From the NCBI RefSeq assembly GCF_001761365.1, contig NZ_CP017477.1, positions 2,408,001 to 2,472,000 of the forward strand: 64,000 nucleotides of DNA. The letters are read 5' to 3'. The position numbers were made by a program, and so were the translations under genes. Positions 23,173 through 32,391 of the stretch are shown piece after piece. The first letter of the stretch is position 1. The number at the start of each line of letters is the position of its first letter. This stretch comes from Polaribacter vadi. GTDB lineage: Bacteria > Bacteroidota > Bacteroidia > Flavobacteriales > Flavobacteriaceae. The notes under the pieces were generated by a model. That model was given only the letters and a program-made list of their open reading frames with translations, had not been told where the DNA came from and made no database searches.

Positions 23173-25302
23173 TTATAATGCTTTGTATGTTATTTGATAG
23201 CCCTTATTAGGTTCAATTTTCATTTCATATTTACCTTCCCCTAGTGCAGTGATACTGCCTGAATTTGTTAATGGCTTCGTTGTACTTTTAAATATTAAAA
23301 TCCCCACTCCTTCTGAAGATTTCACTTTAATTTCTTTCGTGCTACAATATATATCTACAGAACCATTAGGCGTAGGCACTTTTCCTTCTATCCATTGTAA
23401 ACCCCCTAAATTAGGTTTCACTTCGTAAGTTTTATATCCTGCTGATATTGGTTTTACACCAAAATAGTATTTCCCAAAAAGGTAAATAGGACTTGCTCCC
23501 CAAGCATGACAAAGGCTTTTTCCATAAGGTCTACCATACATTGCTAAGTGTTCTTCTCCTTTATCACTAGGGTTATATAATTCCCAAAAAGACGTGGCTC
23601 CTAGTTTTAACATACCTCCCCAATAATCACGAATTTCATCTAAAACAAATTCTTGTTCACCCAAAGCGCATAACGCTTCTAACTCAAAAAAACGCATATA
23701 GGGCGTGGTTATTTTCTGAATATTATCATTTAATAACACCTTATTTTTTACACTTTGCTTTTGTACTTCATCAAAATAATCAAAAAAGATACCAAACATA
23801 TTAGCGTATTTGGTAACAGTATCTTGCACATCGCCATCTATATACTGATGTTTCATGACTTGCGCTTCTTTATCCCAGAATACATCAAATAATTTCTCTT
23901 TTAAATCATCGGCTAATTTTTGATATTGTTTTTGGTCTTCATTTTCTCCTGCTATGTCTGCACTAACTGCTATAGCTTCTAAACTTCTTACCAATAGCAT
24001 TTGCTCGAAACTAACTTCTCCTGTTTTTGCTAATCCATCTGCCCAATCAATAAAAACCCAATCACCTTCTAAAGGTTCTAAGAAGCCATTTTTATTTCTT
24101 CTGCCTAAGCAAAATTCCATGAGTGTTTTCATTCTTGGATAAAATGTCTTTATAAAACTCGTATCGCCAGTGTATAAATAGTAATCGTAAATCCCCATAA
24201 ACCAATAAAGCGAATAATCCATAATGGTATTAACGTGAGCTGTTACAGGATCTTTTCCACGAAGGGCTATTAAAGTTCGTTCTACAGATGGAGAATCGAA
24301 GAACAAATAATAATTCATTAAATAACTTTGATAGGCATCACCAGACCAAATCCAACGGTCCCGTTTAATTCCGTCGATAAAAAATTCGCGAGATGTTAAA
24401 TGCATGGTATATGCTGACACATCCCAAATATCATTCAATAAATCATCTGATGATTTAAATTCGCCACGATATTCTAATGGCAAATATTCATGAAGCATCG
24501 AAATAGAATCATACTCTAATGTTGCATCTGCTTGAACTTGCACATACCTAAATGCTTTAGATTTATTATGGGTGTATTCTTTTGGCTGGTTACCATCAAA
24601 ATGGATATAGTCTAATGTTTCGCATTTTTCAGAATCTAAAGCTTCCTCACGAGATTCTCCATAATACAAAGCTAAATTCCCTTTTCCTTTTAAACCATTA
24701 ATTTTAATATAACCAAAGGTTTCTTTTCCAAAATCTATCAATTTTCCATCACCAATTTTTTCTATTTTTTTTGCATTCCACGGTTTGGTTGCTAATCTAA
24801 ATTCAGAAGGTTTATCTTTAGGTGAATTAAAACTCCATGAACCAACAGGTATCCAAGGCGTTCCAGATTGCTGCGCTTTTCCAGTCTCATCAATCCAAAG
24901 TTTATCCTCGTTCGTTACAATCCAATTTGCATTAGATTTAACGTATTTGCCTTCAACATAAATAGCTGGCAGTACTTCTTGATTATATACTTTAAAAGAA
25001 ATTTTATGCTTTCCAGCCGGAATTGTAATTGATTTAGGTAGCCCATAAATTTGAATACCATCAACAAGTAGTTGAAACGTACCCTCTGAGTAAATTTTCA
25101 CTTCATCTTGTTCTGGAATATCAACTTCTGTTTGAAAGGTAACCAAAGGATCAGGACTGTAATATTTCCAAAGCGGAGGAAATACAGCTTCTCGTTCTGT
25201 TCGCCTTACTTGCATTTTATTACTCAACCAAATTTCGAAATCGCCCGGATACCAAATCCAAGTTGAAGTAGCAGAGTTATTTGGTAAAAAAGTTTTACCC
25301 AT
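23173..25302 (-). CDS. GH78-like alpha-L-rhamnosidase without signal peptide
   Basis: 709 residues. Beta domains occupy about 1-265, an (alpha/alpha)6 barrel about 280-620 and a C-terminal Greek-key domain the rest. GH78-like marks are IDGIKRDRWIWSGDA, LEGDWVFIDWADG, LGATSFWELYNPSDKG and SLCHAWGASPIYLFGKYYFG. The family hydrolyses terminal alpha-L-rhamnose. No signal peptide is visible, and no upstream in-frame start adds one, so it is probably cytoplasmic and would act on imported oligosaccharides, in contrast to the exported GH106 enzyme of the same operon. The porter gene ends 35 bp before its start. Confidence 0.85.
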   Translation of the reverse strand: MGKTFLPNNSATSTWIWYPGDFEIWLSNKMQVRRTEREAVFPPLWKYYSPDPLVTFQTEVDIPEQDEVKIYSEGTFQLLVDGIQIYGLPKSITIPAGKHKISFKVYNQEVLPAIYVEGKYVKSNANWIVTNEDKLWIDETGKAQQSGTPWIPVGSWSFNSPKDKPSEFRLATKPWNAKKIEKIGDGKLIDFGKETFGYIKINGLKGKGNLALYYGESREEALDSEKCETLDYIHFDGNQPKEYTHNKSKAFRYVQVQADATLEYDSISMLHEYLPLEYRGEFKSSDDLLNDIWDVSAYTMHLTSREFFIDGIKRDRWIWSGDAYQSYLMNYYLFFDSPSVERTLIALRGKDPVTAHVNTIMDYSLYWFMGIYDYYLYTGDTSFIKTFYPRMKTLMEFCLGRRNKNGFLEPLEGDWVFIDWADGLAKTGEVSFEQMLLVRSLEAIAVSADIAGENEDQKQYQKLADDLKEKLFDVFWDKEAQVMKHQYIDGDVQDTVTKYANMFGIFFDYFDEVQKQSVKNKVLLNDNIQKITTPYMRFFELEALCALGEQEFVLDEIRDYWGGMLKLGATSFWELYNPSDKGEEHLAMYGRPYGKSLCHAWGASPIYLFGKYYFGVKPISAGYKTYEVKPNLGGLQWIEGKVPTPNGSVDIYCSTKEIKVKSSEGVGILIFKSTTKPLTNSGSITALGEGKYEMKIEPNKGYQITYKAL

Positions 25303-25337
25303 TTATTTGTTTTTTTTATGATAATTTAAATTCCGTA

Positions 25338-26705
25338 TTAAATATGATCTCCGTATCTTTCTTCTGTTATTTGTTGCAAAGTTTTTCCACGAGTATTTGG
25401 TGTCCAAATAGTTCCTATTATTAAAGCGACAAGAAGCAATCCTACCATAATGTAGGCTGCTGTGTTAAATCCTTCACCATTTTCACCGTAAATATGTACA
25501 AATCCTAATCCCCATATAGCGGCGATAGCTCTTACCACAAAGAACATAACCCCTTGTGCTCCCGCTCGATATTTGGCTGGAAAGAGTTCTGAAGCCCAAA
25601 GTGCATAAAATGCCTGTACACTTATACCTGCGTGAATACCCCAAAGAATTGTAAAAGTCCATAAAGCGGCATAATTTTTTATTCCAATAAAAATGAGGAT
25701 GCACCATGCCACTATACCTATCAACGTGCCAATAAAATACAACAAACGCTGATTTACCTTGTCGACTATCATAGCAAAGCCGAAATAAGTTACCGCAATA
25801 ATCACAATCCATTGTACGGCCGATACCATATTAGCTTCTCCGTTGGAAAGACCGCCTGCGTTTTCATAAATATGTTGTTGAAAGAAACCCATGACCGAAG
25901 CAACCATGTTCCAGGACACGTAAATACTTGCAAGAAAAAGCATGGTGCGAATATTTACCTTATTTTTGAAAAGTAATCCGAACGAAGCAAAAACACTCGG
26001 TTGTTTCTCCTTCCCTTGAGCTAGTTGAGCATCTTCCCAATCTTTTGATTCATTGAGTTTTCGTTGTAAAACCCATGCAATAAACGCGACAATAAACAAG
26101 GAACCGAAAATAATACGGCTGCTGAATACATTGACTGCTTCAAGGCTTACATCGTTACCTAAAAATAATGTCGCGATTTTTTCTACATAGCTGAATAGCA
26201 CACCGGCTGCAGCATCAGCTTTGCCCGGAGCAAGCAGCATTCCCAGAAGTAAAATGATTGTAGGGCCAACTCCCCAAGCAAACTGAGAAATTCCCATATT
26301 ACGTCCACGATTATTGACTTCTGAATTTTCGGAAATATATGTCCACGAGGCAGGAACACCTGCTCCTACAGAGATGCCAGTAATAAGAAATCCAATCAAC
26401 AGCATTTCGAAATTGACTGTAAACATAATTATTGCAATCCCCAACATATACACAAGCATATTGTAGGTGTAAATCGTTTTTCGTCCATACTTGTCGGCAA
26501 GAAAACCACCAATAATCGCACCGATTGCAGCACCAAAACAGTTGGCACTAATGGCATTAAGCCAGCCAAGATTCCCTTCAGTAAGTCCTAGGTAATTTTG
26601 CCAAAGCGTCAATCCGCTTGCTCCCGCTACAATTGCTCCAGCATCAAGATAATTAGTAAGCGATACAGCAATCGTACTTTTTAAGCTTCCTTTTTTATGT
26701 TCCAT
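25338..26705 (-). CDS. MFS transporter, sugar porter type
   Basis: 455 residues with 12 hydrophobic segments. The MFS signature GGFLADKYGRKTIY is at 66-79 and an ELFPAKYRAGAQGV segment, typical of the second half of sugar porters, is present. It would import mono- or disaccharides with protons. Base composition is odd: hand counts give 56 G+C in 120 bases at 26161-26280 against 15 in 60 at 28681-28740 within the neighbouring symporter gene. This suggests recent acquisition of this one gene. It lies between the isomerase and GH78-like genes with gaps of 70 and 35 bp. Confidence 0.9.
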   Translation of the reverse strand: MEHKKGSLKSTIAVSLTNYLDAGAIVAGASGLTLWQNYLGLTEGNLGWLNAISANCFGAAIGAIIGGFLADKYGRKTIYTYNMLVYMLGIAIIMFTVNFEMLLIGFLITGISVGAGVPASWTYISENSEVNNRGRNMGISQFAWGVGPTIILLLGMLLAPGKADAAAGVLFSYVEKIATLFLGNDVSLEAVNVFSSRIIFGSLFIVAFIAWVLQRKLNESKDWEDAQLAQGKEKQPSVFASFGLLFKNKVNIRTMLFLASIYVSWNMVASVMGFFQQHIYENAGGLSNGEANMVSAVQWIVIIAVTYFGFAMIVDKVNQRLLYFIGTLIGIVAWCILIFIGIKNYAALWTFTILWGIHAGISVQAFYALWASELFPAKYRAGAQGVMFFVVRAIAAIWGLGFVHIYGENGEGFNTAAYIMVGLLLVALIIGTIWTPNTRGKTLQQITEERYGDHI

Positions 26706-26775
26706 TTTTATTATATATAATTTAAGGTATCATTTAAAACTAGTCTCGTTTAATATTGAAAATTTTATCAGAAAT

Positions 26776-27645
26776 TTACATTTCTTGTTTTGCATTTCTC
26801 CAACATTCTTCTATAATTTCTTTATATAACAATGCTTGCTGCCAACGATCTCCTTCTTCTTGTTCGATACCTGAACCGTTAGGAATTGTTCTTGCATAAA
26901 AAATTTCAGCTTTTAACAATTCTACTGTAAAACAGATATAATCTCCAGGTTCTGCTGTTTTTAAAAATCCTATAAATGAACGTTTCCACATTTTTTTAAA
27001 ATGATTTACATATTCAAGATTTATATCGTTTTTAACATCTACCTGAATGCTTCCTGGATTTCCAATTCTACCATGCATAAATCTTACTCTATCAAAAATA
27101 GGTTGAATAAAATTCAATTTATTTTCTATACCTCCATAAACCATTTCTTGCCCAGTATACCAGTGAGAAAAATCTCCATTAAAACGAATTTCTGGAAATC
27201 TTTTTGTTAATTCTACTGTTCTAAATATATCTTGAGTAATTGTTGCACGATGTGTTTCTATGTAAATTGGGAAGTCGAATTTAGAAGATATCTCTAAAAC
27301 ATATTTAACCAATTCATCTACTTTTTCATCAGATTCTATACCCCAACCTAAATGAATGGTTGCACAATTATAATTTTCTGCATTCCATTTTGGTGCTAAT
27401 TCATCTAAATCTCCAACGTCATTAATTCTAGCATGTGCCGTTAATTGCAATCCAAATTCTTTACATAGTTCTGGATTTCCATCTTGAATACCTTGAAAAC
27501 CTGCTTTTACTATTCTAATGTGTTTTTCTCTGTCATTTCCTTTTGGCCCTGTTGAAAAAGATGGTAAATCTTCACAGGTTCCATAATTTATATCAATACG
27601 TAATGATGGGGCATTTTTAGAACCATCGTTTGTATTTTTTATCAT
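26776..27645 (-). CDS. TIM-barrel sugar isomerase/epimerase (xylose isomerase-like)
   Basis: 289 residues, cytoplasmic. The AP-endonuclease-2/xylose-isomerase-like barrel is recognisable from IYIETHRAT, FNGDFSHWY, MHGRIGNPG and FTVELLKAEIFYA. The probable metal ligands are Glu130, Asp158, His191 and Glu242, the E-D-H-E set usual for this superfamily. Reactions in the superfamily range from ketose epimerisation to aldose isomerisation, so the substrate is unknown. It stands between two sugar transporters in the PUL operon, which suggests it acts on an imported monosaccharide. A protein of this fold has been assigned as D-apiose isomerase elsewhere, as far as I recall, which matters given the split transketolase at 37687-39488. 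Confidence 0.8.
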   Translation of the reverse strand: MIKNTNDGSKNAPSLRIDINYGTCEDLPSFSTGPKGNDREKHIRIVKAGFQGIQDGNPELCKEFGLQLTAHARINDVGDLDELAPKWNAENYNCATIHLGWGIESDEKVDELVKYVLEISSKFDFPIYIETHRATITQDIFRTVELTKRFPEIRFNGDFSHWYTGQEMVYGGIENKLNFIQPIFDRVRFMHGRIGNPGSIQVDVKNDINLEYVNHFKKMWKRSFIGFLKTAEPGDYICFTVELLKAEIFYARTIPNGSGIEQEEGDRWQQALLYKEIIEECWRNAKQEM

Positions 27646-27683
27646 AATTAATTATAAATTTATTCTTATCAAAAGTAATCGTA

Positions 27684-29276
27684 CTAATAATTTCCGTTGA
27701 AAAATAGGTACAAACAGATCATTACTGTAATTAAGGTAATCCAAAGAAATTTAACTTTTGGAGATAATTTTGCCTTTGTATAATTTAATGTGCTTAAATA
27801 TGGATTACTTTGTTTATCCAATTTTGATATAATTACAATCATAATTGATAGAAATACGAATATGTAAAAAGATAAAAGTAAAAAATGTGGCCATATTTTT
27901 ACAGCTGAATTGGGATCGTTTGGAAAAACCCATAAATATAAAACCCCAATTAATAAACTTAATAAAGTACCAAATATTAAAATTATGTTTGCTGCTTTTG
28001 TTGTTGTTTTTTTCCATAAAACACCAAACAAAAACACTACAGACATTGGTGGCGCAATAAAACCTAGAACGGATTGAAATACATCAAATAAATTTAATCC
28101 TTTAATGCTATCTATTGCCATAGTAATAAAAATAGATAATATAGCTCCAGAAACTGTAACCATATGACCTACTTTAACTATTTTTTTCTGACTTGCATCT
28201 GGCTGAAATTTTTTAACAAAAATATCCATTGTAAACACAGTACTTAGTGCATTTAACGCAGAATCTATTGTACTTACTAAAGCCGCAATTAAAACTGCCA
28301 TAACCAAACCTTTCATTCCTGTTGGAAATAATTCTGTTACCATTGTCATATAAGCTTCATCAGGATTACTAAGATCAGGAAACAAAATAAAGCACATAAT
28401 TCCTGGTAAAATAAATAGAGGAACATCAATAATTTTTAACCATCCTGTAAAATTTGCACCTAACTGACCCTGCTTTATATTTTTAGCTCCTAATACAGAT
28501 TGCACCATAGATTGATCTGTACACCAAAACCAAACTCCCATAATTGGATACCCTAATAAAATAGCAACCCATGGATAGTTTGCATCATCTGAAGGCATAA
28601 AAAGATTCCAATAATTTGATGGTGTTTTTTCTATGATTCCGCTTACTCCACCTACTTTTTCTAGACCTACCCACATTAAAGCAAATGATACAATTATGAG
28701 TAAAACCATTTGTATTACATTGGTATATGCAATTGTTTTAAGGCCACCAGCCATGGTAAAAAACCCAGCAATAAGTAACAATATAACTACGGATAACCAC
28801 ATAGGTAAATTTAAGATTTGCTTAATTAAAATACCTCCAGCAAATAGGGTTAAAGACAACCAACTTAATAAAACTGTTACAATAGTATACCAAGCTAAAA
28901 TATTTTGTGTAGAATCACCAAAGCGTTTCCCCATAAATTCTGGCAAGGTTTGTACTCTAGCTCCTAAATATCTTGGTGCAAAAACAACTGCTAAAAGAAA
29001 GATAAATATAAATGCATACCAAGAAAAATTACCTGCAACAATACCTGTTGTATAACCTATACTTGCAGAAGCTATTAACATTGAAGGACCTACATTAGTA
29101 CCCCACATATTAAAGCCAATACTAGTCCAGTTTAGGGAATTACCTGCTAAAAAATAATTTTCATCTGCAGGTCTTTTATTTCTAATACTTATCCAAGCTC
29201 CTATTGCTATTAATACTAAAAGATATATACCTACAACTGCAAAATCTAGGACATCTAATTGATCGTATATATTCAT
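27684..29276 (-). CDS. Sodium/solute symporter (SSS family)
   Basis: 530 residues with about 14 hydrophobic segments. SSS marks are ENYFLAGNSLNWTSIGFNMW near the N-terminus, ARVQTLPEFMGKRFG near 105-119, FTMAGGLKTIAYTNVIQM near 170-187 and LVSTIDSALNALSTVFTMDIF near 335-355. The sequence is of the SGLT/sugar type and differs from the two other SSS proteins of the window. It lies between the dioxygenase gene (54 bp) and the TIM-barrel isomerase gene (38 bp), so uptake of a monosaccharide released by the PUL glycosidases is the likely role. Confidence 0.92.
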   Translation of the reverse strand: MNIYDQLDVLDFAVVGIYLLVLIAIGAWISIRNKRPADENYFLAGNSLNWTSIGFNMWGTNVGPSMLIASASIGYTTGIVAGNFSWYAFIFIFLLAVVFAPRYLGARVQTLPEFMGKRFGDSTQNILAWYTIVTVLLSWLSLTLFAGGILIKQILNLPMWLSVVILLLIAGFFTMAGGLKTIAYTNVIQMVLLIIVSFALMWVGLEKVGGVSGIIEKTPSNYWNLFMPSDDANYPWVAILLGYPIMGVWFWCTDQSMVQSVLGAKNIKQGQLGANFTGWLKIIDVPLFILPGIMCFILFPDLSNPDEAYMTMVTELFPTGMKGLVMAVLIAALVSTIDSALNALSTVFTMDIFVKKFQPDASQKKIVKVGHMVTVSGAILSIFITMAIDSIKGLNLFDVFQSVLGFIAPPMSVVFLFGVLWKKTTTKAANIILIFGTLLSLLIGVLYLWVFPNDPNSAVKIWPHFLLLSFYIFVFLSIMIVIISKLDKQSNPYLSTLNYTKAKLSPKVKFLWITLITVMICLYLFFNGNY

Positions 29277-29330
29277 TTTTATAGTTTGTCTAAAAATAAA
29301 TTTTTAGTTAATTATTTTTTAAAACTGTAA

Positions 29331-30086
29331 TTAAACAGTGTGTGTACTAATATTTTCCCCTTCCTTTATAAATGGTTCTGCCCAATATAATGGTTCTCCA
29401 GTGCTTTTTAAAATTGGTTCTGCAGAATATTGAATTAATAAAACACGTCTTGATTTATTGGTCTTATTAGACCCACTTCTATGGAAACAGGTACTTGAAA
29501 ATAAAGCAACATCACCCGCTTTTAATACTGCAGGTACTCCTGGATTATCACCAAAGTAACCAATTTTATCATTAGTACCTTCTTGCAGTACATGATCTAT
29601 TCTATTTTTTACACCAGCATCTTTGTATGGTAGTAAATAAACAGTTCCGTTTTCTTCTGTTACATCGTCTAATGGACACCAAATCGATAAATAGGGTTTG
29701 TGGTCAAAATCTAAATATCCAGAATCTTGATGCCATGAGAAAGTCATCCCTTTATCTGCAGCTTTTACCACATATTGTTCTAAAAATAAAAAAACATCTT
29801 CACCTAATATTTTTCTTGTGATTTGTTCCATTTCTTTTCCAAAAATTAGGTCTTGCATAGTTTGACTATCTTTATAACGTAAAGCTATAAAATAGCGCTT
29901 TCCTTTATGATTTATTTCATCTACCTCAACACCTTTTCTATCCATTTCATCATCTTTTTCTTTGATAAAACGTTGACATTCTCCTCTTAATCGTTCTATA
30001 AGTTCTTGCGGAATTACATTTTTTAAAATGCAAAAACCGTCTTCTTTAAACTGATGCAATTGCTCGTTAGATATAACTTTACTCAT
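29331..30086 (-). CDS. Phytanoyl-CoA dioxygenase (PhyH) family Fe(II)/2-oxoglutarate oxygenase
   Basis: 251 residues, cytoplasmic. The iron triad is visible as His119 and Asp121 (WHQDSGYLDF) and His202 (CFHRSGSN); an arginine at 213-214 (SRRVLLIQY) is placed to bind 2-oxoglutarate. Family members hydroxylate small molecules, and oxidation of an O-methyl group would release formaldehyde. Placement between a GH31 alpha-xylosidase and a sugar symporter in a PUL operon suggests a sugar or sugar derivative as substrate; oxidative demethylation of 2-O-methyl-xylose or 2-O-methyl-fucose is one hypothesis. Nothing in the sequence proves it. Confidence 0.85.
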   Translation of the reverse strand: MSKVISNEQLHQFKEDGFCILKNVIPQELIERLRGECQRFIKEKDDEMDRKGVEVDEINHKGKRYFIALRYKDSQTMQDLIFGKEMEQITRKILGEDVFLFLEQYVVKAADKGMTFSWHQDSGYLDFDHKPYLSIWCPLDDVTEENGTVYLLPYKDAGVKNRIDHVLQEGTNDKIGYFGDNPGVPAVLKAGDVALFSSTCFHRSGSNKTNKSRRVLLIQYSAEPILKSTGEPLYWAEPFIKEGENISTHTV

Positions 30087-30123
30087 ATTTATAATTTTTA
30101 ATGTTGTTTGCTTACTTTATTGA

Positions 30124-32391
30124 CTATTCTATAAAATCTATATGATTCCAAATTCCTTTAAAGCTTTTATCTATTTTTATTTGCGCTACTTTATTCATAT
30201 CCATCTCATCTGTACAATTTACAGCTTCTGGATAAATAGGAAGTATTGTGTTTTGTTTAATCCAAACTGGCATATCTTGCATAGGTGCTTCAAATGACTT
30301 TAACCATTGTTGTCCTTTAAAATACTCTCCAGTAAAAAAATTAATCCAATTACCTTCTGGTAAATAAACATCTCTTTTGTTTTCTGAATTCATCATTGGA
30401 GCTATTAAAAAATCATCTCCAAAATAATATTGATCATCTAAATGCCAACACATTTTATCATCTTGATGATGCATTAATAAAGCTCTTAAGACAGGAAAAC
30501 CTGTGGATGTAGTTTTTTCTCCTTGCTTAATAATGTATGGAAGTAATGCATAACGCAATTTCCACCATTTTCTAATAGTAGATGCTATTTTTGGATAATA
30601 ATAAGGTTCTCTTTTTGATGTTCCATGATAACGAATATGTGAAGTAAAAACACCAAATTGCGTCCATCTTACATATAAATCATCAGGGATTATAGAATTC
30701 ATAAAATTAGGTACTCCATGAAAACCAGGTACATCATGACTCCAAAAACCAAACCCAGACAATCCTAAATGAAGGCCGCCTTTTAATGAACCTGCCATTC
30801 CATCCCAAGAAGCAGCTGCATCACCCCCCCAATGAATAGGATAGCGTTGGCAACCTGCCCAACCTGCTCTAGCCCAAACAACTCCTTCTCCTCTTACTTC
30901 TTGTGTAACTTCAAAGGCCGCTTTTTGATATAATAACGCATACAAATTGTTTAGAAATTCTGGTGCCATGTTTTGGTAATCTGCGTCTAAATGAATCTCT
31001 TCACCGAAATCGGTTTTTATACAAGCAACACCCATTTTTAGCAATTTCCGTAACAAATCTTTATACCATTCTACCGCTTTTGGGTTTGTAAAATCTATGG
31101 TTCCTGCGTAGTCTAGTGTGCTAAAATTTGAACCTCCTTGTAAAACTTGACCATTTAAAGTACCTATATAATTTTCATTTTTAGCCTCTTCATATTGTTC
31201 TGCTTGCTCAGAAATGTATGGCATTTGCCAAAGACTTACTCTATATCCATTCTTTTTTAAGTTTGATACAAATCTTTCTGGATCAGGAAATCTTTCTGAA
31301 TTAAATTTCCATTCGCACAACCAATCTGTTTTAAACCAGCCAGTGTCTAAATGAATTACATCACAAGGAAAATCTTCATTTCTCAATCGATCACATATTT
31401 CATTCACCTCATCTTCAGAGAAATATGTCATTTTACTCATCCAAACTCCAAAACTCCAAAGTGGAGGAACAACAGGAAAACCTGTAAGTTTTTTATATTG
31501 ATAAATTATTTTTTCTGGAGTATCTTCTCCTATCAAAAAAATATCTAAAATGGGTTCTTCAACTAATAATTGAACAGATCTTGTAGAAAAATCTGCCATA
31601 GAAAATTTGCAATAGGATGATGTATGCAAAAACATTCCATACATTTCGCTAGACAAATAGAATGGAATATTTTTATAAGTTCTTTTATTATTTACACCTT
31701 GTCCATCTTGATTTTTAAGTTGAAATGTATGACCAGACAAATCCATTTTAGAAAAACGTTCTCCTGTACCTACAAATTTTTCATCTGCTTTTGCATGAAA
31801 TGAAATAGACGCTTTATTAGGTTTTCCATTTTTTTCTATAAAAGAAAGACACATAGCATCCATTCTGTTTGGAAAAAATTGATCGTATGCACTTACCACA
31901 ACTTCTTTTTTACCATCAGGATAAAAAGTAGCTTCCATAGATTCTTCTGGATTTGGTAGTAAATCACTCCAATAATCAATTTCGGAATCTGATAAGTTAA
32001 AGACTGCACGTTTAACTCCCTCTGCATCTTTTACAACCCAAACTTCTTGAGACTTTTCAAAACTTAATTTTGTTTCTTTTACGTCAGAAGCTATGTCTAA
32101 CATATCAGATGTTTGCATTATTTCTTTATCAAAACCTATACTTACTCTTAATATTTTACTACCAAAAGCTCGTAAATAGACTTGATAATTTTTCTGTTCT
32201 ACAGAAGTATCTGGCGCTATTTCATTTGATAATAATTGACATTGAAATGGCACTGTTAACACAATACCTAAATCACTTTGATTTATAGCTATTGGTTTAC
32301 AGGCTTTCCAAAGTCTTGATATTCCTTGTTCTAGAGGTAAATTTGTATCAAAATCTAGAAAATCAAAAAACTGATGGTTAGTTAGTTTCAT
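30124..32391 (-). CDS. GH31 alpha-xylosidase (YicI-like), cytoplasmic
   Basis: 755 residues from the preferred start. The nucleophile is Asp461 in IKTDFGE; YicI-like segments are VGTGERFSKMDLSGH, LDTGWFKTDW, ARAGWAGCQRYPIHWGGD and GLSGFGFWSHDVPGFHG. It removes alpha-linked xylose from non-reducing ends. A start 30 bases upstream (32421) is possible, but the ATG at 32391 overlaps the preceding gene's stop in TAATG and begins MKLTNHQF, which points to translational coupling. There is no signal peptide, so the enzyme should act on imported oligosaccharides. Specificity for xylose over glucose is inferred from the YicI-like motifs. Confidence 0.88.
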   Translation of the reverse strand: MKLTNHQFFDFLDFDTNLPLEQGISRLWKACKPIAINQSDLGIVLTVPFQCQLLSNEIAPDTSVEQKNYQVYLRAFGSKILRVSIGFDKEIMQTSDMLDIASDVKETKLSFEKSQEVWVVKDAEGVKRAVFNLSDSEIDYWSDLLPNPEESMEATFYPDGKKEVVVSAYDQFFPNRMDAMCLSFIEKNGKPNKASISFHAKADEKFVGTGERFSKMDLSGHTFQLKNQDGQGVNNKRTYKNIPFYLSSEMYGMFLHTSSYCKFSMADFSTRSVQLLVEEPILDIFLIGEDTPEKIIYQYKKLTGFPVVPPLWSFGVWMSKMTYFSEDEVNEICDRLRNEDFPCDVIHLDTGWFKTDWLCEWKFNSERFPDPERFVSNLKKNGYRVSLWQMPYISEQAEQYEEAKNENYIGTLNGQVLQGGSNFSTLDYAGTIDFTNPKAVEWYKDLLRKLLKMGVACIKTDFGEEIHLDADYQNMAPEFLNNLYALLYQKAAFEVTQEVRGEGVVWARAGWAGCQRYPIHWGGDAAASWDGMAGSLKGGLHLGLSGFGFWSHDVPGFHGVPNFMNSIIPDDLYVRWTQFGVFTSHIRYHGTSKREPYYYPKIASTIRKWWKLRYALLPYIIKQGEKTTSTGFPVLRALLMHHQDDKMCWHLDDQYYFGDDFLIAPMMNSENKRDVYLPEGNWINFFTGEYFKGQQWLKSFEAPMQDMPVWIKQNTILPIYPEAVNCTDEMDMNKVAQIKIDKSFKGIWNHIDFIE

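Noticed and set aside
25483..25812. 109-codon minus-strand frame within the MFS gene in another frame
   Set aside because: Same-strand shadow of a clear sugar porter; no domain.
28633..29055. 140-codon plus-strand frame inside the symporter gene
   Set aside because: Antisense shadow of a well-supported SSS gene; composition follows the complementary membrane protein.
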